From Progne subis subis (taxonomy: Eukaryota; Chordata; Aves; Passeriformes; Hirundinidae): a stretch of 64,000 bases of DNA. The position numbers and the translations under genes are program-made. The stretch is from the NCBI GenBank assembly GCA_022316685.1, contig JAKJHU010000038.1, positions 4,754,884-4,818,883 on the forward strand, read 5' to 3'. Position 1 is the stretch's first letter; each line of letters begins with the position of its first letter. Under the pieces are notes generated by a model. The model was given only the letters and a program-made list of their open reading frames with translations, was not told where the DNA came from and searched no databases. Of this stretch, positions 1 to 15,439 are shown one piece after another.

Positions 1-143
1 AATACTATTGCAAAGGATAAAAATAATCCTTCAAGTTTATAAGAAGAGTTTGAAGGCATGGAAAAGCTAACTAAAAAGCAGATTTTAGAAGGTATTTCAG
101 TTGCAACAGGAATATTAAGGCTGAAGGAACTTTCATGCCACCA

Positions 144-427
144 GTGACAGGACTCAGAGAATGGCCTGAAGTTGTGTCAGGGGAGGTTTAGATTGGATAT
201 TAGAAAAGGGTTCTTCACCCAGAGGGTGGCTGGGCACTGGAACAGGCTCCCTAGGAAATGGCCACAGCACCAAGCCTGACAGAGTTCAGGAAGCATTTGG
301 ACAATGTTCTCGGGCACATGATGTTACTTTTGGTGTGTCCTGCACAGGGCCAATAGTTGAACTCACTGATCCTGATGTCTCCCTTCCAACTCTCTTTCCT
401 TATTTTGTGATTCTATGGTTCTATAAA
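144..427 (+). mobile_element. CR1 LINE fragment, 3' end, sense
   Basis: The stretch GGGGAGGTTTAGATTGGATA, then TTCTTCACCCAGAGGGTGG, GGGCACTGGAACAGGCTCCC and CACCAAGCCTGACAGAGTTC, follows the 3' end of avian CR1 ORF2 and 3' UTR. It finishes with TTGTGATTCTATGGTTCTAT, the CR1 terminal repeat. It is 5'-truncated, as usual for CR1. A 64-codon frame beginning at 335 is part of this repeat and its flank, not a gene. Confidence 0.9.
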
Positions 428-3400
428 GTCCAACCTGCTTTATTTCAGAGAATCACACCAAATAAGCTCATTACTAGACTTTCACAATTTCAGCTTAAAC
501 AAAGTAGGGATTTTGGATCAACTGTTTGAAAGGCTGTTTCAGAATTTTATTGTTGCTATGATTATGTACATTTATTTAATTTCCAGATGAAGTGTGGACC
601 TGAGATGTTAATAAATGTTTCTTTTGCTGTTGATGTTGACTTTGGCTCAAATATTTCTTATCTCATTACCATTGTGCTTCCATATAGGACTTTTCTGCCT
701 TCTTAATCTAAGGCTAAGGCTACATAACACCTTTTCTTGGCAAGATAAGCCTCTCATTCTCTTGCCTACCTTTCTCTGAATCTATGCCGATTTCTGTTTA
801 ACTTTCTTGGACTAGAATGTCTAGAATGGCATTTAGCATTTCATATCAAGTGTCAAGAGTGCCTTGTAAGTGAAACACGTTTAAGACTCTCATTTGCCTT
901 TTATACAGCTTGTTTCCTAGTTAGCTGCCAGTTTGTATATCACCATCTTTAGTTATTTTGGAAGATATTATACATACCGGACAAATTGAGCACAATACTT
1001 TATGGAAGTAGAAGTTGTTCCAAGGTTACAAAATCATTTCCAAACACCACATATTCCATAGACTAGTATTGCTCCAGTATACATATGTGAATAGTTGTCC
1101 AGTGCCATTTAGACACCTGCTTAACTGAGGTTTTAGTAATCATAATACTCCTCTTTACACTGTCATATCTACTTCATTGATCAATGCAGGAAACTTCATA
1201 AATGTAGATAACATATTTTCCAGAAATTTTGTAATTAGCATTGCAAGATGAGCTATCATAATTTCTTCCTTGACAGTAGTTTCTCATAACTTATAATGTC
1301 TTGATATATAATGCATATCCTGTAATGCATTTCAACTAATCTGTAACTATTCCAATCATCTTGAAACAGTGTCACAGTGCAAGCTGCCTTTTAAGTCTAA
1401 AATAAGTGTTCTGTCTAAAAATTTTGTTGTATTACAGTAGGTACAACCAGGCCCACATAAACCTTGGAAAGCAATCAAGGACTAATTTAAAATTTACACT
1501 TTTCTGCTGCTAGAGGAATATGACTGATGTCAACAGCTGTGTTACAAAATGAAAGTTTTACATATGCCTAGAAAGCAGTTGAGTTCTGACACCTGTTAAT
1601 ATCATTTAAGGAATAATCCACACTGCCTTCACAAACAGGAGGTAATCCCTTTGTAGGAACAACTGATACACAGCTGAGGCAAAACTTAAGCTGGATTTAT
1701 GATATTGCCAAAGAAAAGCTCAGTGCTGGCAAAAGAAATTGACCCTGCATAATCTATTTAATAAAGTAATTAGGACTAGCTGTTTCTGAAAATGTATCTT
1801 TAACCATAAACATCTTGTCAGTCATACTGAGACAAAGAATCTTATACTCTGTCTGCTTCAAATGCTTACTTTTGACTCCAGGTTTCCTGCTTACACAGTG
1901 GGATGCATGTCTCTCTAGTGACTTGGAATAAGGAGGAGAATTGATTTAATATTAGCCAGCCAAAAACCAGTTTAATTTTAGTTCACTATGGTTTCACAGT
2001 CACAAAATCATCTGTATCATAAAGAAAGGAGCTGAATGAAGTGGAAGTGAGCAGCCCAAGACTGGTCAGGACTGCTTCTGTTTGCAGAAATGCTGGCTTA
2101 CATTGATATAAAACTTCTGCAAAATTTAGCCTTTTAGCTGCACTGCCCAAAACTTCTAGCAACATAGATAGTGACTGATCCTTGAAATTATTAACACTGT
2201 AAAGGTTTATTAAAAATATTTATGAAAAATCTTTTAATAAAGAAGATGCTTCTAAAGATGAGCAATGATCATCTACCAGCAGTTTCTAAACATACTCATG
2301 TATAATGACTGTATACTTTTGCGAATAAATTTGACCACTGGGTATTCCTATGCTTTGTCAGTATTCAAGAATAATAGCTTCTAGATACATGAAACCTGAA
2401 GCTTCTCTCATCCTTCTTTCACTGTCACCAGTCTGCCTACTCTTAAATGACTGCAATTTGTACTGGCTGACGCTGAGTACTGGTCTCATTCATCTGTATT
2501 TAGAATCCTTCCTCCGCTTTCAAATGTAGCAGAGACAAACAGAATATCTAAAAGTGGCCCTGGCATCTTGTAGTACAAAACTGAGATGAAAACAATATTT
2601 TAAAGAAAAGAAAAATTACACAGGATTGAAAAAATACAAGTCTAGGCTAAGGTGTGGAGACTAACATGAAATGTGTTAACTAGGGAAAAAAGCCTTGATT
2701 TTAAAAAAAATATTTACAGTCTCCTTTTGTGTATGTCTGCACATCTGTCTTACAGACAACTCTCTCTCTCTTAGCCCTGAAGTATCTGCTTCATCAGTGG
2801 CTCCTTCAATCATCATTTTTTCTCTGAAAAATTCCCACCAACCTATCACCTTGTCAGCTTTAGCTGCTGTAGCAATTGTAGCCATGGGGTTTCTCAATTT
2901 GCTATACAGAGTAGCTCTGAGCATTGAGATAAATCACAGTGATAAGGTGCAGGATGCTGGTCTTCAGTAGCATCTCACTGATGGAGCTGCTCCAGCATTG
3001 GAGCAAAGGTTAAACAGTTAGAAAAATTGTTAAAGAAATATTTTTCCCCCAACTATGTGATTTGGCTTATTTTTAGATTTGGGCAGAAAAATCATTCATT
3101 TCCATTCCAGATAGAATATTACTTTACCTCATATTAGAATAACAATGCTACAACTACTTTCAATGACTTCATTCTTTATTGCACAATCTGCTGTGTTTAT
3201 TTTTAAATAAAAATTAATATATTTTAATTGGATAGTTATTTATTATACTTTTCTTGATGAGGAAATAATTGCTCTTGCCATGTTTTTGTACAACACTGAA
3301 ATAAAATAAAGTCCATTTATATTTATTTTTTGTGGCAAGAATTTCATTCTTTTGTTCAGTATTGTGCTGGATTTTGTAAACCTCCTCTCCCCTAGCATCT

Positions 3401-5078
3401 CTCTAATTGCTTTCTGTTGAAAATATTTTTAGTTTTATTTGAAGATGTTATAACCAATAGTCTGTATATAGAATTAAGTAAGTTTTTGGTGAATAATACC
3501 ATGTTACAATAGCTCTTTTCACACCGGTAGATATTAAAAGAAGTCGAGTGCAAATGTGGCATTTAATTTGTTAGCATGATTGAGTATGTGGTTTTATTGA
3601 AGGAGTGTACTAACTAGCAGCAAAATTTATAAATATATAGTATTTTGGTGTCTAATTTTTTCAGCTTCTGTAGCAAAATAATTGAGGTTTAGACACCTAA
3701 TTTCCATTTTAGAAATTTAATTCTTCCTTCAACATGCTTTTGGACTTGTATTTAGATATCAGGTTAGGTGTGAAGGTTGACAGTGACAGGTACATGCAAA
3801 ATGAGATTTTCTTCCATCATTCAGCATCAATAGTTTCTGAGTAGATATATGGTTATCCTAAAAGGATTATAAATGCCATTTAATTTACTAACACTATTAG
3901 AATGGATTTTTTACAGTCTTGCAGTGTTCTCTTTCTTCATGGGCTTTTAAAAACAATAAATATGTAAACTGAGTCAGATATAGTCCATAAAAAGTGCAAA
4001 GTATTATTTAGAAGCAGTAGCTACCAGATGCAAGCAGCTAATGATGATGGAATTCAAAAATCTTTCCTGCTGAAAAAAAAATAGCTGTCTGGCTAGATTT
4101 CATCCATGATCTGTACTTTAGGGACTAAAGGTGATTTCTTTAGTAAAAGCTATGTCTATATTAACAATATTACAAAACAAATATTTAGCAAGTGCTTATT
4201 ACCATCTCAAATATTGTTATTAAAACAAAGTAATGCAAAGGTATAGTTGCAAGAAAATGCATTTGAAGTCAATTCCTATATATACAAAATGGAACAGAAA
4301 AAATTGTTACATATGCCATACAAAGTCGTTGCGTAGTGCAACTCTTCCAGCGTTACTGCAAGTCTGAGCTGTTTCAGGTATAGAAAGAACAAATAAATAT
4401 GGAACTTTTTCCACATGAAAATACATTTTTATTTTATTCCTACTACATTAGTAGCTATTTAAATTTAGGCTCTAATTGAGGCAGTTAGTCAGACACTACC
4501 AGTCATGGCTCAAAAGTAATGTGGTTTCTTTCTTTATCTGCGGAAACCAAAGCACTGGTATGGATGTAGAACATGATGCTGCATGGAGGTGTCTCATCCC
4601 AAAATACAGTAAAAAGTTCCAATCAAGCCATGTATCTGCCTAGAAAGTCAGTAGCAATAGCAAAAAAATTTTAGAAATGTTTTCAATCCAAGTTCTGCTG
4701 TGGCTTAAACACATAAAGTTCAAAAAACAAGCCAAATTGCACATTCCAGTTTACACTGTAGTTTCAGAGATGTTATGCTGTGGTGAGCCAGCACCACATC
4801 CCACATTCCATGGGAAGGGCTGCTGTTGGCACCCCAACCATTGAAGCACCACAAGGCTGCCAGGCAATTCCTTTTAGCCATGCCAGTATCTTTTGGTCAT
4901 ATACTCAGATTTCTGTTGCTAAGTACTCAGCATAGTTCATACTCATATAAGTAATGACTGTTTGATTCTGACATTTTAAATAATCACCTGAGACATGAAG
5001 CTATGTCAAAACCATCCAACATAAGCATTATGATAAGAAGAATGTAGACCACTACTATATTTTTATGTAAAATTATTC

Positions 5079-5093
5079 AAAAAAAAAAAAAAA
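5079..5093. repeat. A15 homopolymer
   Basis: 15 consecutive A; intronic. Confidence 0.95.
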
Positions 5094-8000
5094 TTGCTAG
5101 TTTATCAAAAACCAGAGCAGTAGGCTTTTCTGTTATTGCATAAAACAGAAAGAGAAAATAATAACAAAGTAAATTGGGGCAGAATCCTAAAATTTAATAA
5201 AATTATCATTGACTGTATTGTCTGAAAACACTCAGAAACTATGTGTTGCGACTTTTACCAAACTGTTCTTTCCCATCTGTGTGATGTTAAACACAGTCAA
5301 GACGTAAGCAGCTGGAATTAAAACCAATTTTCACATCTACTTAACAGTTAGGTGAAGTATTCTTAGGTATCACAATAATAAAGAAAAACCCCCCAACTGC
5401 TAGTGTGAGCAGGAAAAATATTAATGTTTTCATTATCTGCATTCTTGCCCATTTCAAAACAAGACTGTTAAATGGCAAAGGCAAAGAGCTGCTGAAGGGT
5501 TAAACAGAGCTAAAGGCTGGAAACATACAGTCACACATGTTTATGTGTATTCAGCTCAAACCATCTGCTGTTCATATGTGGAAATTAGTAAATAGGATAT
5601 TGCATCATAGCAGAAGTTCTTGGGGGCAGGATAATGAATGTTCAAGATCAACCTGTTAGAAGAGGACCAAGCTGAATAGCAAAAAAGGAAAAAATAGTCT
5701 GCAGTATATTTAGGAATCTGGGACAACAGAAGGATACAAGAGCAGACGGGTGAATTTGCCAGTTAACTGCCATTCAATGAACTGTCAGTATTTAATTGTA
5801 ATGAGATGTCCAGACAAACTCTTAGCTCTCCGTATTATTCATGAAAATACCACTTCAAAACAACGTCTGAGTTTTAGGCAAGGTACCCTGAGTCCTTTCC
5901 TGTGAGGTACTTTTAACTTTTAAAACGATCTATACAGGTAACAGGGGAGTAATTTTAAAGTTTTAGTTAGTACCTTATACATTTTACCAGAATGTATTAG
6001 ATTTTGAGAGGATAAGTACTGTTATTAATATGAATATTTTATTCCCTAATATGTCTCCAACTTTTCTAGGAGAAGGACCAATATGCTTTTGTTCTAAGAT
6101 TCTTCTTACAGCCAAAGTTCAGGAGTTAGTCTGGCACCTAGAAAATGATCAAGGAAATTATTTCTGACTCCATCTCATCAAACAGATGAGAAACTTTATT
6201 AGCATAAACTGATTTGCAAGATAATTTACATTTCTTTTTTCAGTGGAAGGGAAAAGATTGAAGGACAAGGTACATTGCATGTGCCACCACTGTTGTTTTT
6301 CAGTAGCATGACCAGTTTTCTCACATTGGCAGAAATCACAGATGTTATGCAGCCCTGTAGGGAATATTCTGTCTGTAGTAGAGGCAAAATTTCAATATAT
6401 CTTGACTGTGTAGAAGATTCTCCTTGTGTTTCCTGAGGGTGTGAATAAAACTGAGTATTTCTGGCAGATAAAGTTGCAAAGGGAAAATTATAAATAATGA
6501 TGTATTAAATAGTGCTGGACAACTTAAAACAACCCTGTGTGATTCAGAAAAAGAATGTAGATAGTTATTCACATTTTGTGTCTTACTGCATGACAATGGC
6601 AGATGTGCAATATTGTGCTCCAATGCAGGCACAAAAGTATCAAATAGTCAGGACTAGAAGGAATTAGACATAATCGAATGTTTACTATAAAAATATAAAT
6701 CTGTCCTTCTCTGCATTAAATACCATGTCAGCTTACAAAAATAGGCCTAAGCCATTTGAATGGCACATTTTGACTTCACACCCACAGCATTCTAAGAAAC
6801 TAGGAAGAATTCTTCCTCTGCCATGAGAAAAGAAATACATGTTGGATGATACTAGTCCAAAGCATCCTAGTTGCGAACTGGAACAGAGCCCACACACTGG
6901 ACTGGACTGGAGCTCTGAAAGTAACACTGTATTTACAGCTGATAAAACACTGATATTTACTCTTCTTGTGGGTGGGAAATTTAGGCAGCAACAAAACAGA
7001 AAAAAAAAAGTTATTATTTTTATTCCAGGCACAAGGATAACATTAGTGAAATAGAAAGAATACAAACACCCTTTAACAAAGTATTGTATTCCTACCTTCA
7101 TTTCCTCACCCATATATTTAGGAATGGGTCTGAAGACGACAGTCTAGTAAAAAATTAGTCTTCAAGTGTTACGTACTATTCTTTGAATTTCTGATTATCT
7201 CTATTGCATTTCATAAGGTATTTATAAATATTCCCTTTATTTAAATTTTAATAGATCTTCAAAATTTCCACCAAAAATACGTGCACATATGTTACTTTAG
7301 ACTACATATGTTAATTTAGACTGGGCAAGCAATACATCTCCTCATTTTCTAATGCATAGGTTTCTAGTGCTAGTCTTTGGCTTCTGTCAACTTTTAAACT
7401 GACTTAAATATTTTATAGTACCCTTTCCACTGCAAACATGTTCCAAAAGCATGGTTCAGACTGACAAAAAATGGAAATAAATATCAACTCCACCCATCCA
7501 CATCACCTCCCCTGTTAGTGTAACTTCAATCGAACTTCAGGCAGTATTTACCGCTCTTGATCTTCTGACATACTTTGACATCAAATGTTAAAAGACATAA
7601 ATTCACATTACTAACAAATCAGATAGACAAGTGAAAAGAATGAAGCTTTCTTGCATGCCAGCATGTTTGTGGGCTTATGCTACTCAAGGACTTGCATAGT
7701 TCTGGTACTTAAATTAAGCTCCTGTTTTAGGAAAGCATTACAAGCAAAATATAATTGTAGTTCCACATCTGTAATATCACTGAAAGGAGCAGGACTTCAG
7801 TTTCTGACAAAACTTGGCGTAGAATAGCACTTCAGATATCATTTGTGGTGGTAAAAAATTAAAACAATTTTACAATGCAACAAAACTCATGAACTGAGCT
7901 TTCTATACTATCACCAATGTCATCCAATGGCAGAACAGTTTAAGACTAAAATGTAAATAAACCTAGTCTAAAATACGGATGATTAAAACCTTGCCACAGC

Positions 8001-11000
8001 AGTTATTTTTTTAAAGTACAATTTAGCAACAAGTAAATGCCAGCAAGTGTCTAAATAGTGTTTTTACTAAATGTATTTGCATTTCAATACAGCTTAAAGG
8101 AAGCCTCATGGGCAAATTTTCAGATTCTTTGGGGAGGAATTACGATGAAAGCATTTCCATGGTCTGATGTACCACCCCTCAAATATTTCTTTAATGGGAA
8201 TTTAAACTAGGTAAAATGATAACCTACAAAGTGTTTTATTAAATTAGTATTAATTTGTAATAGCAAATTCCAGCAAAGCATACAAAATGATTTGGGCATG
8301 CTAGTGTGATAACATGAGTAATGGTTGGATTAACAGAATACATTTTGAGTTGGATCTGAACTGGCTTTTTACTTTGCAGACACACTTTAATCTTGACTAA
8401 TGCTTACCTGTTTTTAGGCAATAGGCTTTGGCAAGGAAGAGACAGGATTTTCTTTTCCATTTACTTTTCCAGACATCTCAATCTGTAATGCTTGCTAGAC
8501 TTCCCTTTGAGCCTGCAAACTGCTGGCTTGCAGAACATGTAGTATTCCTAGTCTTTTTTCTCATGTAAGATTGATTTCTACTTTCATCCATGTTTTTGGT
8601 TCCCTTGCTAGTTATGATTTAGTGAAATTATTCTCTCTGCTCTTCTTGGGTGTCAAATGGCAGCAGAGGGTTGAAAGGGAGTTTTAGAAGTCCATTACAG
8701 TAGCAGCACAAGATTAGCCAGAACACACAATAAATAATAGTAATAATGTACTACTTCAAAAGTACATAGACTTGCATTTTCTGATGTGAAATAATGTTTC
8801 TTCCAAAGATAATGTATACTCATTCTAGAGTGATCCTGCACTTGGAGCCTTCTGACTTCAGAGTTGCTCAAGAAAAGAAAACAGCCAGAGTTTTGCAGTG
8901 AGAGAATTTTCACCCCAACCAGAACTGTTTCCCTGGTTGAAGGATGTGAATCTGAACATGTTATTTACATCTGTACAGCACAGGTAGAATCTATTAAAAT
9001 CAGTATTTTGCTGCTAGTCTCAGGTACACAAACATAATAAAACTGAATGCAGCCCAAACACGCAGTGCAACTACAAAATATAGTCTGTCTAAAAGAAGCT
9101 AATGTAAAACTTTGGAAAGGAGAAAATTAATGGAAAAAAAGTTAATGTTTAATAAAGACAGTCCAAATCTGTATTTTCCCATTTAGAAGAAATGGAAACA
9201 AATAATTAGACCTGTACCAAAATAAATGCATAGAAAATTATTTTGTTTCCTCAGCCATTGTAAGTTTGGGTGGTTTAGGGTTTTTTGAAACATTTGTACA
9301 GTACTTTGCCAATTCAAAGAATTATTACATTATAAGGTATTATGGGAGATGAAGCACAATCAGAGAATCCAGCAAATACAAGGAGGGGATAAATAAACTA
9401 CAAGTTCACCTGGCCCTGTAGCAATTTAATATTTCCCATTTAAAAGAATTTTTGCCCCCCCAAAAAACCTTTTATTTTTACTTTTATTTTTTTCTAGTTC
9501 CAAGAAAAGGTACAACATTCTCCTTAGATAATGTCATAAAATTTCTACATTAATCCAAAATGTAGATGAATGAAATTTCATTTCTCTCAAATGAAAATAT
9601 TTCTGTCATAACTTTCAGCCAGACTTAGCCTAGTTTGGAATCTCAAAAGAGAGGTAAAAAGCAATTGTGACATTTGTTTTGAAAATGCACAGAATGGGTA
9701 TGAAATCCTGTCTCACATTTGCACAGATCAAGAGCAACTCATTCAAGATCTGTATTAACAAAAAGAAAATCAAACTCATAATTTGGATATTGAAATTGAT
9801 TTCAAAAATCCTTGAACTGAATTAAATTTTCTGCTGCACAGACACCAGTGGACTTGATTTGATAGCACTCTGCCCTGGGGCACAAAGCGTGACTTCCTTC
9901 TGAGTTAAGGGAGCTCTACAGTTTCCTTACATCCAGATGTATAGGGAGATATGGACTGAAATGTAAAGATAAGTAAAGAGATTGGAGTAAGCAACTAGAG
10001 TTGCATGCTGAAATTCAGATACTCACACTCAGATCAACATGGCACAACAGCATACAGGGAGGGTATGGCCACGATCCTGACTCAAAGAGTGAGCCTCGCC
10101 AGGCTGTGGTGCTGCACTGAAAACAGGGAGGTGTTTTTCCCCCCCTTTCTCTGCCTTTCTCAAAGTCAATTCCTGATGAAAGTAGAAATTAAATATGAGG
10201 AGTGACCTGCTAAGTACAAGTTTTTCAAAAGTAGAAAAAAGTCGGGGCAGGAATATAAATTTGACTTTAGATTACATGTTTGTATGTATGGATTTTTTTT
10301 CCTAAATAATTTTTTTAAAATCTTCATTAATTTCTCATATTCACAAGGGGTTTAGCAAATACTTCTGTTCTTCCACTGTCATTTCAGATATCTGCACAAA
10401 GCTAAGATTTTAATTGTAATGTCTAAATAATATAAAGATAAACAAAATAATGTACAAAGTACAAATTGTTGACATATGCAGCCAGACACTTAAGTCAATG
10501 GGACTTCTCACAAGCTAAAAAATTGTAATCTGCATAATTGTCCAGCTGAATCACAGCCAACAGGCTTCATTATACTCTTTATTGGTTTTATCACTTTGAC
10601 CTTTACTGCACAGTAAATTTTGCCCTTCTTGTGGTATTTATAACATGATCTATGCCATACTTGCAAAGGAGATTACCACAGATTTATCTACTGCAATTTG
10701 AAAAGGATGAGCTTAATGACTGTAATGGTTTCACTGCACAGAAAAATGCATATTGTGTTTATAAAAAAAATACTACCTTAAAATAAATAGGCCATTTAAG
10801 AATTGTCAGAAATTACATGAATAGATTGTAATTTGCACATTTTAATTTCTTGCAGTAAAGGCGACTCAATCAGCACAAGAAATCTGTGCAACTCATTAAA
10901 TCTTAGAAAAATAATGTAATCTCAGGCATTTAAGAAGATAAATCTAGAGCTCATCTACCAGATTTGAATGAAGCTACAATGTGAAGTTTTGACTTATTTT

Positions 11001-13867
11001 CTGCACTCATGTTTCTTATTATTATTTTACTGTTCTTTTTTTTTTTAAATGATCAGTCTTGCATATCATGAATACATTATTCAAGAATCCCTGTAAGTTA
11101 TTACCTATTGTCTATTAGGACCAGTTTCCTTGAGATATATCTATAACCTGTAGAAGATAATTCAGAATACCTGAAGTTAAGTTTTTTTTTCCAGTTCCTC
11201 ATAATAAATGCCCTCTTGTAATATTATGATGAAAAACATACAGATTCTATACAACACTCCCACAAAGTTAGGGCTTTGGAAGAAAAAAAGTCAATCTCAA
11301 AATTTGAGTTGAACAATGCAGCTGTAAAAAGGACAGTTACACAATTAAAGGTATCAGATGATCTTGACCTTTGATTACAGTGCTTTGTGTGTAGTGTGTA
11401 CACAGTGCATATTTTCAATACGTATAAGTTCAAGGGCACTATACAGGTAAAAGACTGAATTCCTTAAAATTGCCACATACCAATTTACATGAGTTAAGTA
11501 GTTACATGTAAGTCACACATCCCTACCTTTTATGAAGTTCAATAGAAACAATAAGTCTAAAATGGAGATGCTTGGAAAATACGAATAAGCATTGCTCAGT
11601 TGCTAAGGGTCATCAGTTTAATAAGCTGAAAGATAACTGACGTCTAGAGTTATTAAACTTCCAAATCAACAAGGTTTAAATTCAACAAACAGATTATTAT
11701 GAGATAAATATGCTTTGACTTATATTTGACAGGTTTCTGCTAAAGGATATTTTCAAGACCTGACTACATGATAACTTAGCATCAACATTTTTTATTCTTG
11801 ATTACTAGACAGGATTTCATTGCAATTTATCCCATTAAAAAAAAGGACAAAATTATAAGCAGAATTCATTTCTCATACAGATATCTAAACAAATTATTAA
11901 AGTTGTCTTAAGAACCAGCACATGGAACATGCAGTTTGACAAGAGTGGGCTGTGGCTGTGAACACTGCATCATTTAGTATTATGAATTCCATTTTGCGCT
12001 GTGCCTGAAGCATGTTATGTCTTAACCAAGTTACTGTAAGGCATTTGAAATAGATGTCCAAGGAAGGCTGTTACAGGAAACTGAAAGTCAAGATGGCAAA
12101 CAATAGACCTTAAACTGTGAGTCTTATTCATTCGCTTTCCTAAAGAAATGTTTGTGAGTGGGGTGAATGTGCCATAGCCTCCCACAAGAGTATATGAGGC
12201 AGAGCACAGTCTTTCTGTCAGCAGCAACCAAAGTTCCTCTTACAAGAAACAGTTAGAAAATATATTTCAGGAAAAATTGTATTCATTTGCAAAAAATATT
12301 AATTTGGATTTAAAATTACTTTGCCCCAGAAAATCCTCTATTGCACCTACATTTTTCCTTTCCTGTGTTGTCCCAGTAGTAAATCAGAAGTCAAAACTGT
12401 GTGTGCTGTGTAGTAAATTTGACAAGAGATGCTAAGGGATCAACAGCCTCATAGGATCTCTTAGGATGCACGCATATGTGATTGAAAGGAAAAGCAGCAG
12501 GCAGAGCATCTCCTGGAGGAGAGCCTGAGTCAATAGCTTTAGGGTTTGCAGAGATAGGACTTTGGAATCACACATTTTGCTTATATGAATTGAGCCTGGA
12601 TGTGTGCTCTGAACTAGATACCATGCAGAAGCTGTTGATAAGAAAAGCACAATTCTTCAACTTGAAAAGCAAAGCTGGCGAAATAAAATCATGATAGGCA
12701 AGCTGAAACATTACGTGAAGGCTTTCAAAAGTCCAGCTCTTTTAGGAAGTAAATTTTTCAAACCGACTTCCATTTAGTGTTTAGCACATGAAAAATTCAT
12801 TCTTGTGTCTGTTAATGGTCTGTCTCAAAATTACTGTTTACCATTGGCTTTTTTTATCCACCTGTAGGATTTGCATTTCTTCCTAAGAAAAAGCAAAGCT
12901 TTGCTAGTAAACTGTTTAGATGTACATACTCAGCTTGGAAAATCTAATTCACTCCATGGAATTGCTTACCATTTTTCTATCAAAAACACCCCTACCTAAA
13001 GATGTTTTGGGTTACCTTTAGACTGTTTTGCCTGAAGCAAGTTAGGTAAATATTTAAGAAAGAATTGAGTCCTCAGCCCTGTTCTAGGGCCAAAGTCCAG
13101 CAACTTGTGGGAGGGCACCATGCCAGCCTAACAGATGGACATACATATGGGTAGCCAGGACATCATGTGAAGCCATCAAGTATGGATACTAAGGGCATGA
13201 TTCCAACCTAAGAACATGAGCTTTCTGTGAAGGTTAGGGGATGTTAAGCTGGATTTACTATCAAAATAAAAAATAAATTCCACTACCATGTCCAGGAACA
13301 GTTACGCTCTTACTTAATCAGGCGGAGTTGTTAGTAGATAAAAGGAGCTTTTGTTCTAAAAGAATTATTGCAAAGGAAAGTTTTAACATTTTACAAGGGA
13401 GATTTCATTTTGACAGATAAATATGTATTATTTGTGGAGAGATGTAGCTAATGATAATGATTTTGCACCAGCAGTGCTTTCACCCTCCATAACCATCTGT
13501 CCCGTGCCTTTTTCCTAAAGGAGACAGGAAGCTGCTATTTGAGCAGTGAACGCAGCCCAGACCGCCAAATACATTCTCCAGCAAACATTACTGGGAGGGT
13601 CAGCATCAGGAACCGCTGCCCTTTGCTGATGAGGAGAGAATGAGAAAAAGAGAGGCACAGCACCTCCACACACATTGCCCTGGAGAGTACTGACTGATGC
13701 ATCTGAGTGAAAAACAGGCATGAGCATCCCACAACCATCTGCTGCTATGTCCATCAGCAGGAGAGAGCAAGAAGTTAGGAATCATGCTTTGTGAATTTAA
13801 TCCACCGCTACACCACAATTACAAAAGGATGTGCCAAAACATGCTGAAATGGGATCCCATGGAATCG

Positions 13868-13960
13868 TTGAATCATAGAATATGCTGTGTAGGAAGGGAT
13901 CCATCAGGATCATCAACTCCAGTTGGGTTTGACCACACAAAGTATCTCCCTAAAGTGGCA
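13868..13960 (-). mobile_element. Degenerate CR1 LINE 3' end, antisense
   Basis: GTTGAATCATAGAATATG followed by GGAAGGGATCCATCAGGATC and ATCAACTCCAGTTGGGTTTG resembles the reverse complement of the CR1 3' end (tail, then the GGAAGGGACC...ATC block). The right boundary is uncertain because similarity fades after about 13930. Confidence 0.65.
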
Positions 13961-15439
13961 AGTAGCCTCTCTGTATTCTCCGCATATCACCTGGCCTCAC
14001 TTCCACTGGGATCCCACCTCTTAGTAAGATCAGAACATTGAAATCTGACAAAATCATTAACAGCTTTTGAAATTTTGCCAATTGACAAAGGAGAGCACAT
14101 GAAATTTTAATCCCAAGCGCAGGAAGGACAGAGGCAGCATCTTGGTTTATGGAGCACTGTGTATTCAGAGGAAAGCTGGGACAGGAAGCACTTAATTCCT
14201 CCTTGATTGAAATTAGTTATTTAGAAGAAACATTAGAACTTTATGGAGGTGAATAGTACATAGGGAGTTTTGTTGAACAAAAGGGCTTGTCTGTTTCTTC
14301 CAGTCTTGATTTAAAAACACAAAGAGAGGGATAACTGTTGCTTCCTCTGATCCTTTGTATCCAGAGGATGCACCTTGAATTATCTGCTTTAACTTCCAGA
14401 CATTAAGGTTCTTTCTGCTAGACTCAACATCTCTTTAGAATTCAGCACTCCTTCCATGAAGTTACTGATTGTTATGCAAGTCACTTCTCAAATCACTTTT
14501 CACTAGACAACAAAGATTGACAGCTTTAGGATTCACACCATTCTGAAGAATGCTATTCCTCTGGTCATTTTTATGACCCCTTCCATTTTTCAATGGACTT
14601 TAAGTATTCAGGTGCCAGAAAGTATATGCAGCAATCCAGTTTTAGTCCCATAAATACCATATATATAGGGAAAGGTTGACTTCTTATTCTATTTCTTTTT
14701 TCAGGCTCTGCTCACCATTCTTACATATTATCCTATTATTTCTTTTGAGACAGTACATTCCAGGCTATAGCTATCTTTTTTCATTTTAGCCTACATGCCC
14801 TGGTTCTTTAACTGTCTGACTAAATTTACCATTTCATAATGCATTTTTTGCATTTTATGTCCCACTTACGGAATAATTTAAATGCTTCTATTTTGACTCA
14901 TTAACTTCTCATTAGCCATTTCACAACAGGTTTATGAAGTATCCATGAATTTCATAGAAGGATTTTATATTTCCTTCAGATCTTTTCAAAGCAAATTAAT
15001 GCTACTGTGGTCATTTCTGTGGATTTTCACTAGAAACTGGTGGCACTGCATTGTGATCCTCCATTAATGATGTTTCAGAAATTCTCAGACAATTTGTAAA
15101 CCATGTAATGAGATTTTTACAATTAAAGTGCTATTACTTTATTAGAATATTGCATAAAAATCAGTAGACTACTTTATAAATGCATATGTCTCTAATGACT
15201 ACTTGGTTGGATTTTTTATAGAAAGAATATAAACATCAAATGAGATTTCTTGTCCATTAATAATGTCTGCATTACCACACTGAGTGACATTAATTACGTT
15301 CCTGTCAGGTATTCTTCTTAAAAGAATCTAACATCACAGGTTTCCTTATTTTGCTTACAACTGCTGTCAGGCTCTGCCATACCAGTCATTTCATTGCCCC
15401 TATATCCTTTCTATGGATGCTGGCACAATAACAGATCCA

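Noticed and set aside
2676..2970. Paired opposite-strand frames of 82 and 91 codons
   Set aside because: They mirror each other over the same bases, lack any family signature, and lie in a deep intron.
13515..13818. Three overlapping minus-strand frames of 67-79 codons
   Set aside because: They are different frames of the same GC-richer intron stretch with no recognisable domain or splice support.
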